Of a stretch of DNA of 64,000 bases, positions 49,147 through 58,547 are shown in pieces; the stretch's first letter is position 1, and the number at the start of each line of letters is the position of its first letter. The notes beneath the pieces were generated by a model that worked only from the letters and a program-made list of their open reading frames with translations, had not been told where the DNA came from and did no database searches. Source of the stretch: Cellulomonas wangleii (GTDB taxonomy: Bacteria; Actinomycetota; Actinomycetes; Actinomycetales; Cellulomonadaceae). The stretch is taken from contig NZ_CP074405.1 of NCBI RefSeq assembly GCF_018388445.1, positions 496,001-560,000 of the forward strand, written 5' to 3'. Both the position numbers and the translations under genes were made by a program.

Positions 49147-50976
49147 TCAGGGCGTGAGGAGCCGGCGCACCGGCCCCAGGTCGATCACGCCGCTGCCGGC
49201 GGCGCGCTCGTCGGCCGCCGGGCGCAGCACCGTGGCGGCGCGCGCGCCGACCGCCGGCTCGTCGAGCTCACGGGCGACGGTGGCCAGCAGGACCCACGTG
49301 GCCTCGAGCAGCAGGTCGTGCGGCGGTTCCGGCGCGGTCGCCAGCGCGCGTCGTGCCTCGTCGCGGTACCCGCTGCGGGCGAGCAGCAGGGGCCGGGCCC
49401 ACGGCGCGTACGGCCCGAGGTCGCCGTCGGGCAGGTCGGCCCCGGCGCGCACCGCGCGCGTCAGACGGCTCAGCGCGACGATCCCGCGCGAGAAGCCGGG
49501 CATCTCCGCGGGCGCCGCTGGCTCGGGGGCGTCCGCGAACCCGTGCCGGAACCAGTCCGTGAAGGTCGAGGCGAGCGGCCGCTCCGCGGCCGCGGCGAGG
49601 GCGTCGACCGCGTCGGCCTCGGCGGCTGCCTCGTCCAGCCGGTCCAGTGCGCACAGCGCCTGCAGCCGCACGATGCGCCCGCAGATCTCGAAGGTGGTCG
49701 ACTCCGCGCGCCGCGCAGCCGCGACCAGCTCGGCCCCGATGCGCTCGCGGTCGCCCGCCAGCCCGGCCCGCCCGAACCGCTGCATGGACCGGCCGCTCAG
49801 GGCCAGGCACAGCAGCCGGTCGTCGCCCAGCCCGCGGGCCAGCGCCTCCGCCTCCTGCGCCTGCGGCTCGCGTGCCGCCGTCCCGCGGTCCTCCAGCGCG
49901 ATGGTCGCCAGCAGCCGGGCCGTGGCGTGCGGGCTGCCGGCCACGCGCGGCAGCGTGCGGACCGCGGCCGCGACGACCGCCCGCGCGAGGTCCTCGTCGT
50001 CGGACCGCGTCCACACCCCCGGTGCCTCCAGCCCGCCGATGACGCGCGCGGACAGCAGGGGGTCGTCGAGCTGCTCGGCCGCGGCGACGGCCGCCAGGCG
50101 CTGGGCCCGGACCGTGGTCAGGTCGCCCGAGACCGCCAGGCTGGACAGGACGGCGGGCGACGCCTCGAGCCGGGCGCGGGCGCCGCGGCGGTCGAGGGCG
50201 GACAGGCCGGCGTCGCTCCAGGTGTGCTCACGGCGGTCGAGGATCTCCTGCTCCAGCGCGACCAGCGCCGGCCCCGGGTCCAGGCCGAGGTCGTCGGCGA
50301 ACGTCCGCCGGCCGCGCCGCAGCACGTCGAGGGCGTCCGCGGGCCGGTGCGCGCGGTGCAGCGCGGTGGCGAGCAGCCGCCACCCGTCCTCGCGCCAGGG
50401 GTGCGCGGCCACGTGCGGGTCGAGCAGGGTCACGGCCTCTGCTGCCCGGCCGGTCGCCAGCAGCGCGTCGGCGAGGCGCTCGGTCAGGTCGGCGCGCAGG
50501 GCGGCGAGCCGGACACGCTCCGCGTGCGCCCACGGGCGGTCCGCGAACTCCTCGTAGGCGTCACCGCGCCACTGGGCCAGGGCGTCGGTGAGCAGGGCCG
50601 CCGCCGCGGTGGGGGACGCGGCGCGCGCGGCGGCGGCCGCGGCGCCCACGCGCCAGGCGTCGACCGCGTGCTCGGGCAGGTGCAGCGCGTACCCCGTCGG
50701 TGTGGTGACGACGAGCTGCGACGGCGTGCGGGGCGCACGCTGCGGCTCCAGCGCGCGGCGCAGCTCCCCGACGAACGTGCGGACCGCGCCGACGGCGCCG
50801 GCCGGCGCCGCACCGTCCCACAGGTCCTCGACCAGCGCGCCGGTGGTGACCGTGCGCCCGTGCCCGGCCACGAGGAGGCCGAGGACCTCGCGCAGCCGCG
50901 GCTTGCGCAGCGGACGGTCCACGTCATCGGCCGTCGCGGCGACCGGGCCCAGCACCCGGACCTCCACCGCCGTCAC
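49147..50976 (-). CDS. BTAD/SARP-type transcriptional regulator
   Basis: 609 residues. N-terminal OmpR/SARP-like winged helix (about 1-95: VEVRVLGPVAATADDVDRPL, LREVLGLLVAGHGRTVTTGA, TPTGYALHLPEHAVDA) and bacterial transcriptional activation domain (about 100-250: DAYEEFADRPWAHAERVRLA, ATGRAAEAVTLLDPHVAAHP, LDVLRRGRRTFADDLGLDPG). The C-terminal 350 residues are helical repeats of TPR type without an ATPase motif. GTG 50976 was chosen because the winged helix starts right there. Adjacent target genes are not obvious; the divergent hydrolase at 51058 is the nearest candidate. Confidence 0.85.
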   Translation of the reverse strand: MTAVEVRVLGPVAATADDVDRPLRKPRLREVLGLLVAGHGRTVTTGALVEDLWDGAAPAGAVGAVRTFVGELRRALEPQRAPRTPSQLVVTTPTGYALHLPEHAVDAWRVGAAAAAARAASPTAAAALLTDALAQWRGDAYEEFADRPWAHAERVRLAALRADLTERLADALLATGRAAEAVTLLDPHVAAHPWREDGWRLLATALHRAHRPADALDVLRRGRRTFADDLGLDPGPALVALEQEILDRREHTWSDAGLSALDRRGARARLEASPAVLSSLAVSGDLTTVRAQRLAAVAAAEQLDDPLLSARVIGGLEAPGVWTRSDDEDLARAVVAAAVRTLPRVAGSPHATARLLATIALEDRGTAAREPQAQEAEALARGLGDDRLLCLALSGRSMQRFGRAGLAGDRERIGAELVAAARRAESTTFEICGRIVRLQALCALDRLDEAAAEADAVDALAAAAERPLASTFTDWFRHGFADAPEPAAPAEMPGFSRGIVALSRLTRAVRAGADLPDGDLGPYAPWARPLLLARSGYRDEARRALATAPEPPHDLLLEATWVLLATVARELDEPAVGARAATVLRPAADERAAGSGVIDLGPVRRLLTP

Positions 50977-51057
50977 CCCGGCAGGGTAGCCCGCTGATCG
51001 GGCGCTGATCCGACGTGGGCAGGGTGGTGCTCGTCCCCACCTGCAAGGAGCGCACCG

Positions 51058-51936
51058 ATGTCCCTGACCATCCCCGGCTTCACGTCCCAGCGCGTCGAGA
51101 CGGCCGCCGGCGTGCACCTGCACGCCGCCGTCGCCGGCAGCGGCCCGGCGGTCGTCCTGCTGCACGGCTTCCCGCAGACGCACGTCATGTGGCGGCACGT
51201 CGCCGCGGACCTGGCGAGGGACCACACCGTCATCTGCCCCGACCTGCGCGGGTACGGCGCGAGCGACAAGCCCGCCGAGGCCGACGAGCACACCTACGCC
51301 AAGCGGACGATGGCCGCGGACGTGGTCGCGCTGGTTCGTGCGCTGGGCCACGAGCGGTTCGCCCTCGCCGGGCACGACAGGGGTGCGCTCGTCGCCGTCC
51401 GCGCCGGCCTGGACCACCCGGAGGCTGTCACGCACCTGCTCGTGCTCGACGTGCTGCCGACCCTCGACATGTGGGACGTCCTGCACGGCGCCGACGCCAA
51501 GGTCGCGTGGCACCTGTACCTCATGGCCCAGCCCGTCGGCGTGCCCGAGCCGATGATCGAGGCCGTCGCCGACACGTTCTTCGCCTCGTTCCTCGACGGG
51601 TGGGTCGCCGACCCTGCCGCGATCGACGCCGAGCACCGCGCCGAGTACCTGCGGGCGAGCCGCGAGGCCGTCCCCTCCATCGTGGCGGACTACCGCGCGT
51701 CCGCCGGGATCGACGTGGTCCACGACCGCGAGGACCGGGCGCGGGGCCGGGTGCTGGCCATGCCGGTCACGGTGGTCCAGCAGGACTGGGGCGCCGCGCT
51801 GGGCTACGACGCCGCCGGCCTGTGGTCCGCCTGGGCGCCCGACCTCGACCACCGCACCACGCGCGCCGGGCACTTCCTGGCCGAGGAGGCGCCGGGGGAG
51901 GTCGTGGCGACGCTGCGCGAGCTGCTCGCGCGCTGA
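51058..51936 (+). CDS. alpha/beta hydrolase, haloacetate dehalogenase/epoxide hydrolase type
   Basis: 292 residues. Oxyanion motif LLHGFPQTHVMWRHV, PDLRGYGASDKP, and the nucleophile elbow AGHDRGA with Asp107 instead of Ser, which indicates a dehalogenase or epoxide hydrolase type of reaction through an aspartyl ester. The catalytic His is His272 in RAGHFLAEEAP; the acid is likely in the DIDAEHR/IDVVHDRED region. Closest by pattern to fluoroacetate dehalogenase-like proteins. ATG 51058 follows CAAGGAGCGCACCG. Divergent from the BTAD regulator with an 81-bp gap, so it may be its target. Confidence 0.88.
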   Translation: MSLTIPGFTSQRVETAAGVHLHAAVAGSGPAVVLLHGFPQTHVMWRHVAADLARDHTVICPDLRGYGASDKPAEADEHTYAKRTMAADVVALVRALGHERFALAGHDRGALVAVRAGLDHPEAVTHLLVLDVLPTLDMWDVLHGADAKVAWHLYLMAQPVGVPEPMIEAVADTFFASFLDGWVADPAAIDAEHRAEYLRASREAVPSIVADYRASAGIDVVHDREDRARGRVLAMPVTVVQQDWGAALGYDAAGLWSAWAPDLDHRTTRAGHFLAEEAPGEVVATLRELLAR

Positions 51937-51937
51937 C

Positions 51938-52162
51938 TCACCGCAGGGTGAGCAGGCCCAGCACCCCGACCGCGGTGCCCAGCGCCAGCGAGACGGCGAC
52001 GAGCACCAGGTGGACGGTGAAGAAGCGGGTGGCGCGGCCGTCGGCGTCGCGCGCCCGCGGGTCGGCCGACACGCGCTGCCAGAAGCGGGGCCACACGACG
52101 AGGTTCCACACCCCGGCGGTGATCAGGACGACGGACCAGAGGACGGGGAGCTCCACGGCCAC
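51938..52162 (-). CDS. SCO4848-like two-helix membrane protein
   Basis: 74 residues from GTG 52162: VAVELPVLWSVVLITAGVWN, LVVWPRFWQRVSADPRARDA, RFFTVHLVLVAVSLALGTAV. The N-terminal helix with VWNLVVWPRFW and the second helix with FFTVHLVLV are the pattern of the SCO4848 family of conserved actinobacterial membrane proteins of unknown function. It is tail-to-tail with the hydrolase gene (stop codons 1 base apart). Confidence 0.85.
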   Translation of the reverse strand: MAVELPVLWSVVLITAGVWNLVVWPRFWQRVSADPRARDADGRATRFFTVHLVLVAVSLALGTAVGVLGLLTLR

Positions 52163-52228
52163 GATCGTGGCACAGGGGGCTCGGTGGCCGGGACCGGCGC
52201 CCGGCTCCGGTCGCGCGGACGGCGCCGC

Positions 52229-53218
52229 TCAGCGCTCGCGGGCCCGCAGCCGCACGTTCGGCAGCTCGGGTGCGGGCAGCGCGGGGCCGCCGTACCCCTG
52301 CACCTCGCCGAACCGGCCGAGCCCGGCGCGGTCCCCGGCGATCGCGGCCTGCCACTGGGCGCGGGCATCGACGACCTCCTCGTGCGTGCGGCCGACGAAG
52401 TTCCACCACATGAGCACGGGCTCGGTGAACGGCGTCCCGCCCATGAGCACCGCGCGCACGGGGGCGTCGCCGGCCTCCAGGACGAGGGCGTCACGGCCCG
52501 GTGGGGCGTACGCGAGCCACGCGGGGGCGACGTCGTGCCCCTCGACGCGCAGGTCCCCGGTGTCGACGAGCACGCCGTGCTCGAACGTCGCGTCGACCGG
52601 GAGCGTCAGCCGGGCGCCCGCGGGCAGGTCGACCTGCGCGGCGACCAGCGGCGTGTACGCCCGCGCGGGCGACGCGACCCCGCCCAGCGCGCCCATGAAC
52701 ACCTGGAGCACGGCACCGTCGAGCGTGACGGTCGGGACGTCGAGCACGTGCTCGAACGCCCGGTCGCCGTGCCGCGCGGAGTCCGGCAGCACCGTCCAGA
52801 GCTGCACGCCGTGCAGCACCGGACGGTCGGGGAAGCGGGCCGGCGTCGCCTCCTCGCTGTGGCAGATGCCGCGCCCGGCCGTCATGAGGTTGAGCTGCCC
52901 GGGGACCACCACCTGCTCCGAGCCCAGCGCGTCGCGGTGCAGCACCGCACCCTCGAACAGCCACGTCACGGTCTGCAGCCCGGTGTGCGGGTGCGGCGGC
53001 ACGTCCATGCCGCCGGTCGCCGCGACGTCGTCAGGCCCGTAGTGGTCCGCGAAGCAGAACGGACCCACCAGCGAGCGCGCCCGCGACGGCAGCGTGCGAC
53101 GCACCGTCATCGCCCGCGGCCCGCCCAGCGGCACGTCGCGGGGCTCGACGAGCTCGACGTCGGCGGCCGGGCCGGCGACGCACACCTGCTCGTCGGGGTG
53201 CGGGTCGAGGTTGGTCAC
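52229..53218 (-). CDS. pirin-family protein
   Basis: 329 residues, bicupin fold. The metal-binding residues of the N-terminal cupin are in MDVPPHPHTGLQTVTWLFEG (two His) and AGRGICHSE (His and Glu); GPFCFADHYGPDD is also typical. Pirins are iron proteins, some of which act as quercetinase or as transcription cofactors. Unusually, the second cupin begins VFMGALGGVASPARAYTPLV as in the YhhW-like subgroup. GTG 53218 (VTNLDPHPDEQVCVAG). Stand-alone gene, divergent from the gene at 53349. Confidence 0.88.
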   Translation of the reverse strand: MTNLDPHPDEQVCVAGPAADVELVEPRDVPLGGPRAMTVRRTLPSRARSLVGPFCFADHYGPDDVAATGGMDVPPHPHTGLQTVTWLFEGAVLHRDALGSEQVVVPGQLNLMTAGRGICHSEEATPARFPDRPVLHGVQLWTVLPDSARHGDRAFEHVLDVPTVTLDGAVLQVFMGALGGVASPARAYTPLVAAQVDLPAGARLTLPVDATFEHGVLVDTGDLRVEGHDVAPAWLAYAPPGRDALVLEAGDAPVRAVLMGGTPFTEPVLMWWNFVGRTHEEVVDARAQWQAAIAGDRAGLGRFGEVQGYGGPALPAPELPNVRLRARER

Positions 53219-53348
53219 CGGGTCAGGCTACGGGCGGGGAGGGTGGCGCACAGCGGGTCCTGACCTCGGCTCGGCCGGGCCCGCCCGCCGGCCGTCCGGC
53301 GCGGAGACCGCGTGCCGCGAGCCGCCGCCCGCCGGTACGGTCGCGGGC

Positions 53349-54050
53349 ATGTCCGGGTCCGAGGTGCTGCGTCGCGCCGGTGCGCGCTGGGACGACGGCC
53401 CGGGCGCCGGGGAGTGGATCGTGCCCCTGTTGGGCGAGTTCGGCCCGAGCGTCGGGCACGCCGTGCCGCTCGGGTACGAGGCGTACGCGGTGGTGCCGCT
53501 GTTCCCCCATGCCGTGGACCTCGGCGACGAGCCCGTGGACGGGTACGTGGCGCTCGACCGGCTGCTCGACCTGCTCGCGCCGGTCACCGGTGACCAGCCC
53601 GTGCACTGCGGGCTGTGGGAGGGTTTCGGCTTCCTGTTCGACCACGGTGCCGACCCCCGCTACGCGCCCGGCATGGGCGTCGGCGTGGGGTGGGACCCGG
53701 CCGGTCCCGTACCGGACGCCGCCGAGATCGCCCGTGCCCGGGCCGAGGCCGAGGACGCCCTGGCCGCACGCCGCCTCGAGCGCCCCGCCGCCGACCCGCT
53801 GCACCTGCCCCACCGGGCGTACCACCTGTGGACGGGGCCGCTGCGCGCCGCACTCGCGCTGCGGGACCTGCCGGGCGACGCGCCGTCGCTGATCTGGCCG
53901 GAGGACCGGTCGTGGTTCGTCGGTGTGCCGATCTACACGCGCGAGGTCGCGGTGGGCGCGTCGGCGGCGGTCGTCGACGCGCTGCTGGCGGACCCGGGGC
54001 TCGCCGCGCGTCGCGTCGAACCCGGCGACGTGCTCGACATCGACGACTGA
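53349..54050 (+). CDS. hypothetical protein (233 aa)
   Basis: From ATG 53349: MSGSEVLRRAGARWDDGPGA, GYEAYAVVPLFPHAVDLGDE, CGLWEGFGFLFDHGADPRYA, HRAYHLWTGPLRAALALRDL and PSLIWPEDRSWFVGVPIYTR. The YHLWTGP and WPEDRSW motifs are shared by a conserved actinobacterial family of unknown function known to me only as hypothetical; no catalytic motif is evident. Cytosolic, acidic. It is 100 bp upstream of the reductase-like gene on the same strand, and an operon is possible. Confidence 0.75.
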   Translation: MSGSEVLRRAGARWDDGPGAGEWIVPLLGEFGPSVGHAVPLGYEAYAVVPLFPHAVDLGDEPVDGYVALDRLLDLLAPVTGDQPVHCGLWEGFGFLFDHGADPRYAPGMGVGVGWDPAGPVPDAAEIARARAEAEDALAARRLERPAADPLHLPHRAYHLWTGPLRAALALRDLPGDAPSLIWPEDRSWFVGVPIYTREVAVGASAAVVDALLADPGLAARRVEPGDVLDIDD

Positions 54051-54150
54051 CCGGGACCCCGACGCGGCCGCACCCGCACGCCCGACCCCGATGAGTCCGG
54101 CCCGTCGCGCCGGTCAGCCCCGGGACCGCACCCCGACCGGAGGTACCCCC

Positions 54151-54759
54151 ATGGCGACCGTCGTCTCGACCCTGTTCATCTCGCTCGACGGCGTGGCGGA
54201 GATCGACCCCGAGTGGCACTTCCCCTACTTCGACGAGCAGATGGGCGCCGCCGTCGGGGAGGACTACGAGGACGTCGACGTCCTGGTCCTGGGCCGCGTC
54301 ACGTACGACTCGTTCGCCGGGGCCTGGCCGGACCGCGAGGCCGCCGGGGGTGAGGACGCGGCTTTCGCCAAGGACCTCGGCGACGTGCGCAAGCTCGTCG
54401 CGACCCGCGGCGAGCAGGACCTCGGGTGGCGCAACGTCGAGCGCACCGCTGACGTGGTCGGTGCCGTCCGGGCGCTGAAGGAGGACGCGTCGACGGGCAA
54501 GGTGCTGGTCGCCGGGTCGATCTCGGTGGTCCGCCAGCTGCTCGACGCGGGCCTGCTCGACGAGCTGCGGCTGTTCGTGCACCCCGTCGCCGCCCGCGCG
54601 GGCGAGCGGCTGTTCGCCGAGGCCGACACGTACCAGCCGTTCGCGCTGCTGCGCTGCGAGCCGCTGCCGCGCGGGGTGCTGCGGGTGGTCTACGCGCCCG
54701 CCGCGCTGCCGGGCGAGGCCACGTACGACGACGCCAAGGAGCACCTGCGCACGGCGTGA
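54151..54759 (+). CDS. dihydrofolate reductase-like (RibD C-terminal family) protein
   Basis: 202 residues. The fold shows in STLFISLDGVAEIDPEWHFP, DVLVLGRVTYDSFAGAWP, KLVATRGEQDLGWRNVERT, VLVAGSISVVRQLLDAGLLD and ELRLFVHPVAARAGERLF, the order of the RibD-C/DHFR-like NADPH-binding domain. Members of this group are usually annotated as dihydrofolate reductase family proteins, and a specific substrate is not known. ATG 54151 follows CCGGAGGTACCCCC. The length is a little above the common 180-190 residues. Confidence 0.88.
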   Translation: MATVVSTLFISLDGVAEIDPEWHFPYFDEQMGAAVGEDYEDVDVLVLGRVTYDSFAGAWPDREAAGGEDAAFAKDLGDVRKLVATRGEQDLGWRNVERTADVVGAVRALKEDASTGKVLVAGSISVVRQLLDAGLLDELRLFVHPVAARAGERLFAEADTYQPFALLRCEPLPRGVLRVVYAPAALPGEATYDDAKEHLRTA

Positions 54760-54870
54760 GCGCTGCGGACGAGGCGTCCGGCGAGCGACCACGACGTCCT
54801 CCGCAGCGACGGCCACGCCGGCGGCTGCCGGGTCTGGTGCGGTTCGCCCGCCACCGCGCAGGATGGGCGG

Positions 54871-56355
54871 ATGGGTGCACAGGGCGTGCGGGACGTCGTG
54901 GTCGTGGGCGCGAGCGTCGCCGGGCTGCTGGCCGCCGCCGCGCTCGCGCGCGACGGGCGTGCGGTGACGCTGCTCGACCGCGACGACCTGACGGACGCGG
55001 ACCGTGCCGACGCGGACCGTGCCGACGCGGACCCCACCCACGCCGTTCCCGCCCCGGCGCCGCGTCCCGGGGTGCCGCAGGGCCGGCAGCCGCACATGCT
55101 GCTGCACCGCGGCCTGGCGAGCATCGACGAGCTGCTGCCCGGCCTCAGCGACGACCTGCGCGCGGCAGGTGCCGTCCCGGTGGACACCGGGAGGCTCGCG
55201 TGGCTCGGCACGGGAGGGTGGGCGCCGCCGTCACGCCAGCCCGAGGTGCTGCTCGCGTCCCGGCCGCTGATCGAGCACCTGGTGCGGCGGCGGGTGCGTG
55301 CGCTGCCCGGTGTGCGGGTCGTCGGGGGGCAGCGGGTCACCGGGCTGCGACGCGGGCGGCCCGGGGAGCCGCGGTGGTGGGTCGACGCCGTCCCGGCGGG
55401 GTGGTCCGACGTGCCGGTCGGTCCGGCGGGCGCGGCGCCGGGCCGTCGCGCACGGCCCGCCGACCTCGTCGTCGACGCGTCCGGGCGGGCGTCACGCCTG
55501 CCGGTGTGGCTCGACGCGATCGGCGTCCGGCCCGGAGCCGTCGAGGAGGTCGACGCGCAGGTCGGGTACGCGACCGTGCGGGTGCGGCTGCCCGCCGGGC
55601 GCCTGCTGGCCCCGGGCGTCGTCGTGCTGCCGCAGCCGGGGCGCGGCGGCGGCCTCGCCGTCCCCGCCGAGGGTGGCTGGTGGACCGTCTCCGGGACCGG
55701 CGCCGGGGCGCACCGTCCACCCCGGGACCTCGCCGGGCTGCAGGAGTTCCTCACGAGCCTGCCCGACGACTCGCTCGCACGGGTCCTCGCGGCGGGGCAG
55801 GTCGAGGGTGACGTCGCCACGCACCGCCAGACCGCGAACCGCCGCCACCGGTACGACACCGTCGTCGGGTGGCCCGACGGGCTGCTCGTCGTCGGCGACG
55901 CCCTGTGCGCGTTCAACCCCGTGTACGGGCAGGGCATGACCGTCGCCGCGCTCGACGCGCTCGCCCTGCGCCGGGCCGACGCCGACGGCCGCCTCGACGG
56001 GCCGGGCGCGGCCGCGCGCCTCGTCCGCGAGTGCGTGCGCATCGGCGAGCTGCCGTGGCAGACGGCCACCGGTGCCGACACGGCCCTGGCCGGGCTGCCC
56101 GCGTCACGCGACCTCGTGTCGGTGCTGGTGGGGCGCTGGATCGGCGCGCTCGACGAGATGAGCACGCACGGCGACGTGGCGGCGCAGGTCGCGCTGTCGC
56201 GGATCTACCAGCTCGCCGCCGGCCCGACGAGCCTGCTGCACCCGCGGCTCGTCGCCCGCTGGCTGCGCACGCGTGTGCGGGGCCTCGGGCCGCCGGTCCC
56301 GCGCCCGACCGTGCTGTCCGACGACGTCCCGGAGGCGGTCGGCGGCGGGCGGTAG
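54871..56355 (+). CDS. FAD-dependent oxidoreductase (monooxygenase type)
   Basis: 494 residues. FAD-binding GxGxxG-type motif VVVVGASVAGLLAAAALARD at the N-terminus, QPHMLLHRGLASIDELLPG, LVVDASGRASRLPVWLDAIG and VVGDALCAFNPVYGQGMTVA, which is the GD motif of aromatic hydroxylase-like flavoproteins. The first 60 residues contain a 5-codon repeat (DADRA three times with variations) in a loop, a likely slippage product. Related actinobacterial proteins occur in lipid or pigment pathways; substrate unknown. The Nudix gene starts 11 bases after its stop, so these genes and the next form an operon. Confidence 0.85.
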   Translation: MGAQGVRDVVVVGASVAGLLAAAALARDGRAVTLLDRDDLTDADRADADRADADPTHAVPAPAPRPGVPQGRQPHMLLHRGLASIDELLPGLSDDLRAAGAVPVDTGRLAWLGTGGWAPPSRQPEVLLASRPLIEHLVRRRVRALPGVRVVGGQRVTGLRRGRPGEPRWWVDAVPAGWSDVPVGPAGAAPGRRARPADLVVDASGRASRLPVWLDAIGVRPGAVEEVDAQVGYATVRVRLPAGRLLAPGVVVLPQPGRGGGLAVPAEGGWWTVSGTGAGAHRPPRDLAGLQEFLTSLPDDSLARVLAAGQVEGDVATHRQTANRRHRYDTVVGWPDGLLVVGDALCAFNPVYGQGMTVAALDALALRRADADGRLDGPGAAARLVRECVRIGELPWQTATGADTALAGLPASRDLVSVLVGRWIGALDEMSTHGDVAAQVALSRIYQLAAGPTSLLHPRLVARWLRTRVRGLGPPVPRPTVLSDDVPEAVGGGR

Positions 56356-56366
56356 CGTCGTCGCCC

Positions 56367-56795
56367 GTGGACACCCGGGTCGCTGCGTACGCCGTCGTCG
56401 TCGACGAGGGGCGGATGCTGCTCGTGCACTGGTCCGCGGGCGCGCTGCAGGGGTGGTCCCTCCCCGGGGGCGGCCTGGAGCCCGGCGAGCACCCCGAGGC
56501 CGCGGTCGTCCGGGAGGTCCGTGAGGAGACGGGGTACGAGGCCGTGCTCGACGGGCTGATCGGTGTCGAGTCGGTCGTCTACCCCTCGGCCGAGCGGGCC
56601 CGCCCGGACCTGCCGGACCTGCACGCGCTGGGCATCCTGTACCGCGCGCACGTCGTCGGCGGCGCGCTGACGCACGAGGTCGACGGCTCCACCGACGAGG
56701 CGGTCTGGGTGCCGCTGGCCGAGGTCGACGACCTGGACCGGGTGCCCCTGGTCGACGCCGCGCGCCGGGCAGCCGGGCTGCCCGTGCGGGACTGA
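56367..56795 (+). CDS. Nudix hydrolase
   Basis: 142 residues. The Nudix box is complete: GGGLEPGEHPEAAVVREVREETGYEA (G-x5-E-x7-REVREETG), binding the metal ions that hydrolyse a nucleoside diphosphate linked to another moiety. The rest is a compact beta-rich fold beginning TRVAAYAVVVDEGRMLLVHW. GTG 56367 is 11 bases after the oxidoreductase stop. The substrate is not readable from sequence. The following small gene starts 1 base after the stop. Confidence 0.92.
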   Translation: MDTRVAAYAVVVDEGRMLLVHWSAGALQGWSLPGGGLEPGEHPEAAVVREVREETGYEAVLDGLIGVESVVYPSAERARPDLPDLHALGILYRAHVVGGALTHEVDGSTDEAVWVPLAEVDDLDRVPLVDAARRAAGLPVRD

Positions 56796-56796
56796 C

Positions 56797-57105
56797 GTGC
56801 CGTCCTACCGCGTCACCGCGTCCGTCGGGCTGCTACGGCCCGGCACGTCCGCGCCCGACGTGCTGCCCGAGGCCGTCGCCGCCGCCCGCGCGCTGGCCAC
56901 GGTCGAGGCGTTCGACGTCGGCGTGGTGCGCGGCGCCGCACGCGTGACCGTGCGGTTCGAGGCCGACCACGACACCGCGGCCCGCCGGGTCGGCCGGGCC
57001 GTGCTCGAACGGCTCGACGACCTCGCGGAGGTCTCCGACGGGCAGCTCATGCGCCGCTACGGCAACCGCTGGTACCCGCCGCGCAAGCCCGGCCACCGCG
57101 ACTGA
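56797..57105 (+). CDS. small hypothetical protein (102 aa)
   Basis: From GTG 56797, one base after the Nudix stop: VPSYRVTASVGLLRPGTSAP, a helix LPEAVAAARALATVEAFDVG, strands VVRGAARVTVRFEADHDTAA and a basic end QLMRRYGNRWYPPRKPGHRD. The alternation suggests a small ferredoxin-like alpha/beta fold, possibly nucleic-acid binding given the basic tail; this is speculation. No family recognised. Tight spacing implies co-translation with the Nudix gene. Confidence 0.75.
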   Translation: MPSYRVTASVGLLRPGTSAPDVLPEAVAAARALATVEAFDVGVVRGAARVTVRFEADHDTAARRVGRAVLERLDDLAEVSDGQLMRRYGNRWYPPRKPGHRD

Positions 57106-57203
57106 CGCCCTGATCTGCGGTGCGCCGGCGGTCCGGCCCGTCGGTCGGGTGAGAGGACGGGGTGGCGGTGGTCCTGCCCGGGGTGGGCGGGCAGGCTGGG
57201 GGC

Positions 57204-58385
57204 GTGGCCTCCCTGGACGACGTCGTCGACGACCTGTACGGCGGCACGCTCGACGACTTCGTCGCGCGCCGTGACGCCGCCGTCCGCGGGGCGAAGGCGG
57301 CCAAGGACAAGGACACCGCCGCGCGGATCGCGTCGCTGCGCAAGCCGACGGTGGCCGCGTGGGCGGTGAACCTGCTGGTCCGGGACGACCCGTCGCTCGC
57401 CGACGCGCTGCGCGACCTGGGCGAGGGCATGCGCGACGCCGAGCGCTCGCTGGACGGGCCGGCCCTGCGGGAGCTGGGCACGCAGCGGCGGGCGCTCGTC
57501 TCCGGGCTCGTGGCCCGTGCGCGTCGGCTCGCCGCCGCCGGGGGGCAGAAGCTCTCGACGGCCGCCTCGCAGGAGGTCGAGCAGACGCTGACCGCGGCGC
57601 TCGCGGACCCGCGCGTGGCCGACGCGGTGGCGGCCGGCACGCTCACGCACGGCACCGAGCACGTCGGCTTCGGCTCGGCGGCCGCGGCCCCCGACGACGA
57701 CCGTGAGGCGCTGATGCCGGAAGCCGGCAGCAGTGCCTCACGATCCCGGTCCGGGGGTGCGGGTGAGGCGGGAGGCGACGGGCCGCGTCAGGGCGGACGG
57801 CCCGGTGCCGCGGCGTCGTCGAGGGCGAGGGCAGGCCGCGGGGACGACGCTTCCGACTCCTCCGACGACTCCTCCGACGGCCACTCCTCCGACGACGCCG
57901 CCGGCTCGTCGGGTGCACGTCGGACGCGCTCGTCCTCGTCCGGGACGTCCGCCCGGGCCGCTGCCGAGGAGCGGGAGCGCGCGCGCCGCGCCCAGGAGGC
58001 GGAGCGGCTGCGGCACCGTCACGAGCAGGCGGTCGCGGCGCGCGTGGCCGCCGAGGCGGACCTGGACCGGGCGCGGACCCGGCACGAGGACGTCGCCACG
58101 GCGGAGCGGGCGGCGGTCGCGACGCTGGAGGACGTGGAGCGCGAGCAGCAGGACGCGTACGCCGCCGAGGAGGAGCTCGTCCAGGCCCTCGCGGACGTGC
58201 GCCGTCGCCTGGCCGAGGCCCGCGCCGCACTGCCGCGTGCCGACGAGGCGCTCGTCGCGGCCCGCACGCGGGCGCGTGACCAGGAGAAGGCCGTCCGGGC
58301 GGCGACGCGTGAGCTCGACCGGGCCACGAAGGCGGCCGAGCGCGCCCGCCACCAGGAGCAGCGGGCGGTCGACGCCCTGCCCTGA
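57204..58385 (+). CDS. Ala/Arg-rich coiled-coil protein
   Basis: 393 residues from GTG 57204 (VASLDDVVDDLYGGTLDDFV); a GTG at 57162 is possible but adds no family sequence. N-terminal folded part (1-165, RDAAVRGAKAAKDKDTAARI, LRKPTVAAWAVNLLVRDD), a Ser/Asp-rich disordered stretch (about 170-255, SDSSDDSSDGHSSDDAAG) and a long coiled coil (about 260-393, EERERARRAQEAERLRHRHE to the end). This layout is common in a conserved actinobacterial family of unknown function (hypothetical, with LRKPTVAAWAVN as hallmark). Cytosolic. Monocistronic. Confidence 0.8.
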   Translation: MASLDDVVDDLYGGTLDDFVARRDAAVRGAKAAKDKDTAARIASLRKPTVAAWAVNLLVRDDPSLADALRDLGEGMRDAERSLDGPALRELGTQRRALVSGLVARARRLAAAGGQKLSTAASQEVEQTLTAALADPRVADAVAAGTLTHGTEHVGFGSAAAAPDDDREALMPEAGSSASRSRSGGAGEAGGDGPRQGGRPGAAASSRARAGRGDDASDSSDDSSDGHSSDDAAGSSGARRTRSSSSGTSARAAAEERERARRAQEAERLRHRHEQAVAARVAAEADLDRARTRHEDVATAERAAVATLEDVEREQQDAYAAEEELVQALADVRRRLAEARAALPRADEALVAARTRARDQEKAVRAATRELDRATKAAERARHQEQRAVDALP

Positions 58386-58547
58386 CCCCGCCCGCCGCGA
58401 GGTGCGCGCACGCCCCACGCCCCGTCCCTGCCCCCTGCACGCGGCCCTGCACCGTGCCCGCCACCGCGTTCTCCTACGCCCCCGTCCTGCCGTGTCTGCG
58501 GGGCGGACGTCCTGCCGCCGGGCGGCGCTTGCGACGATGATGGCACC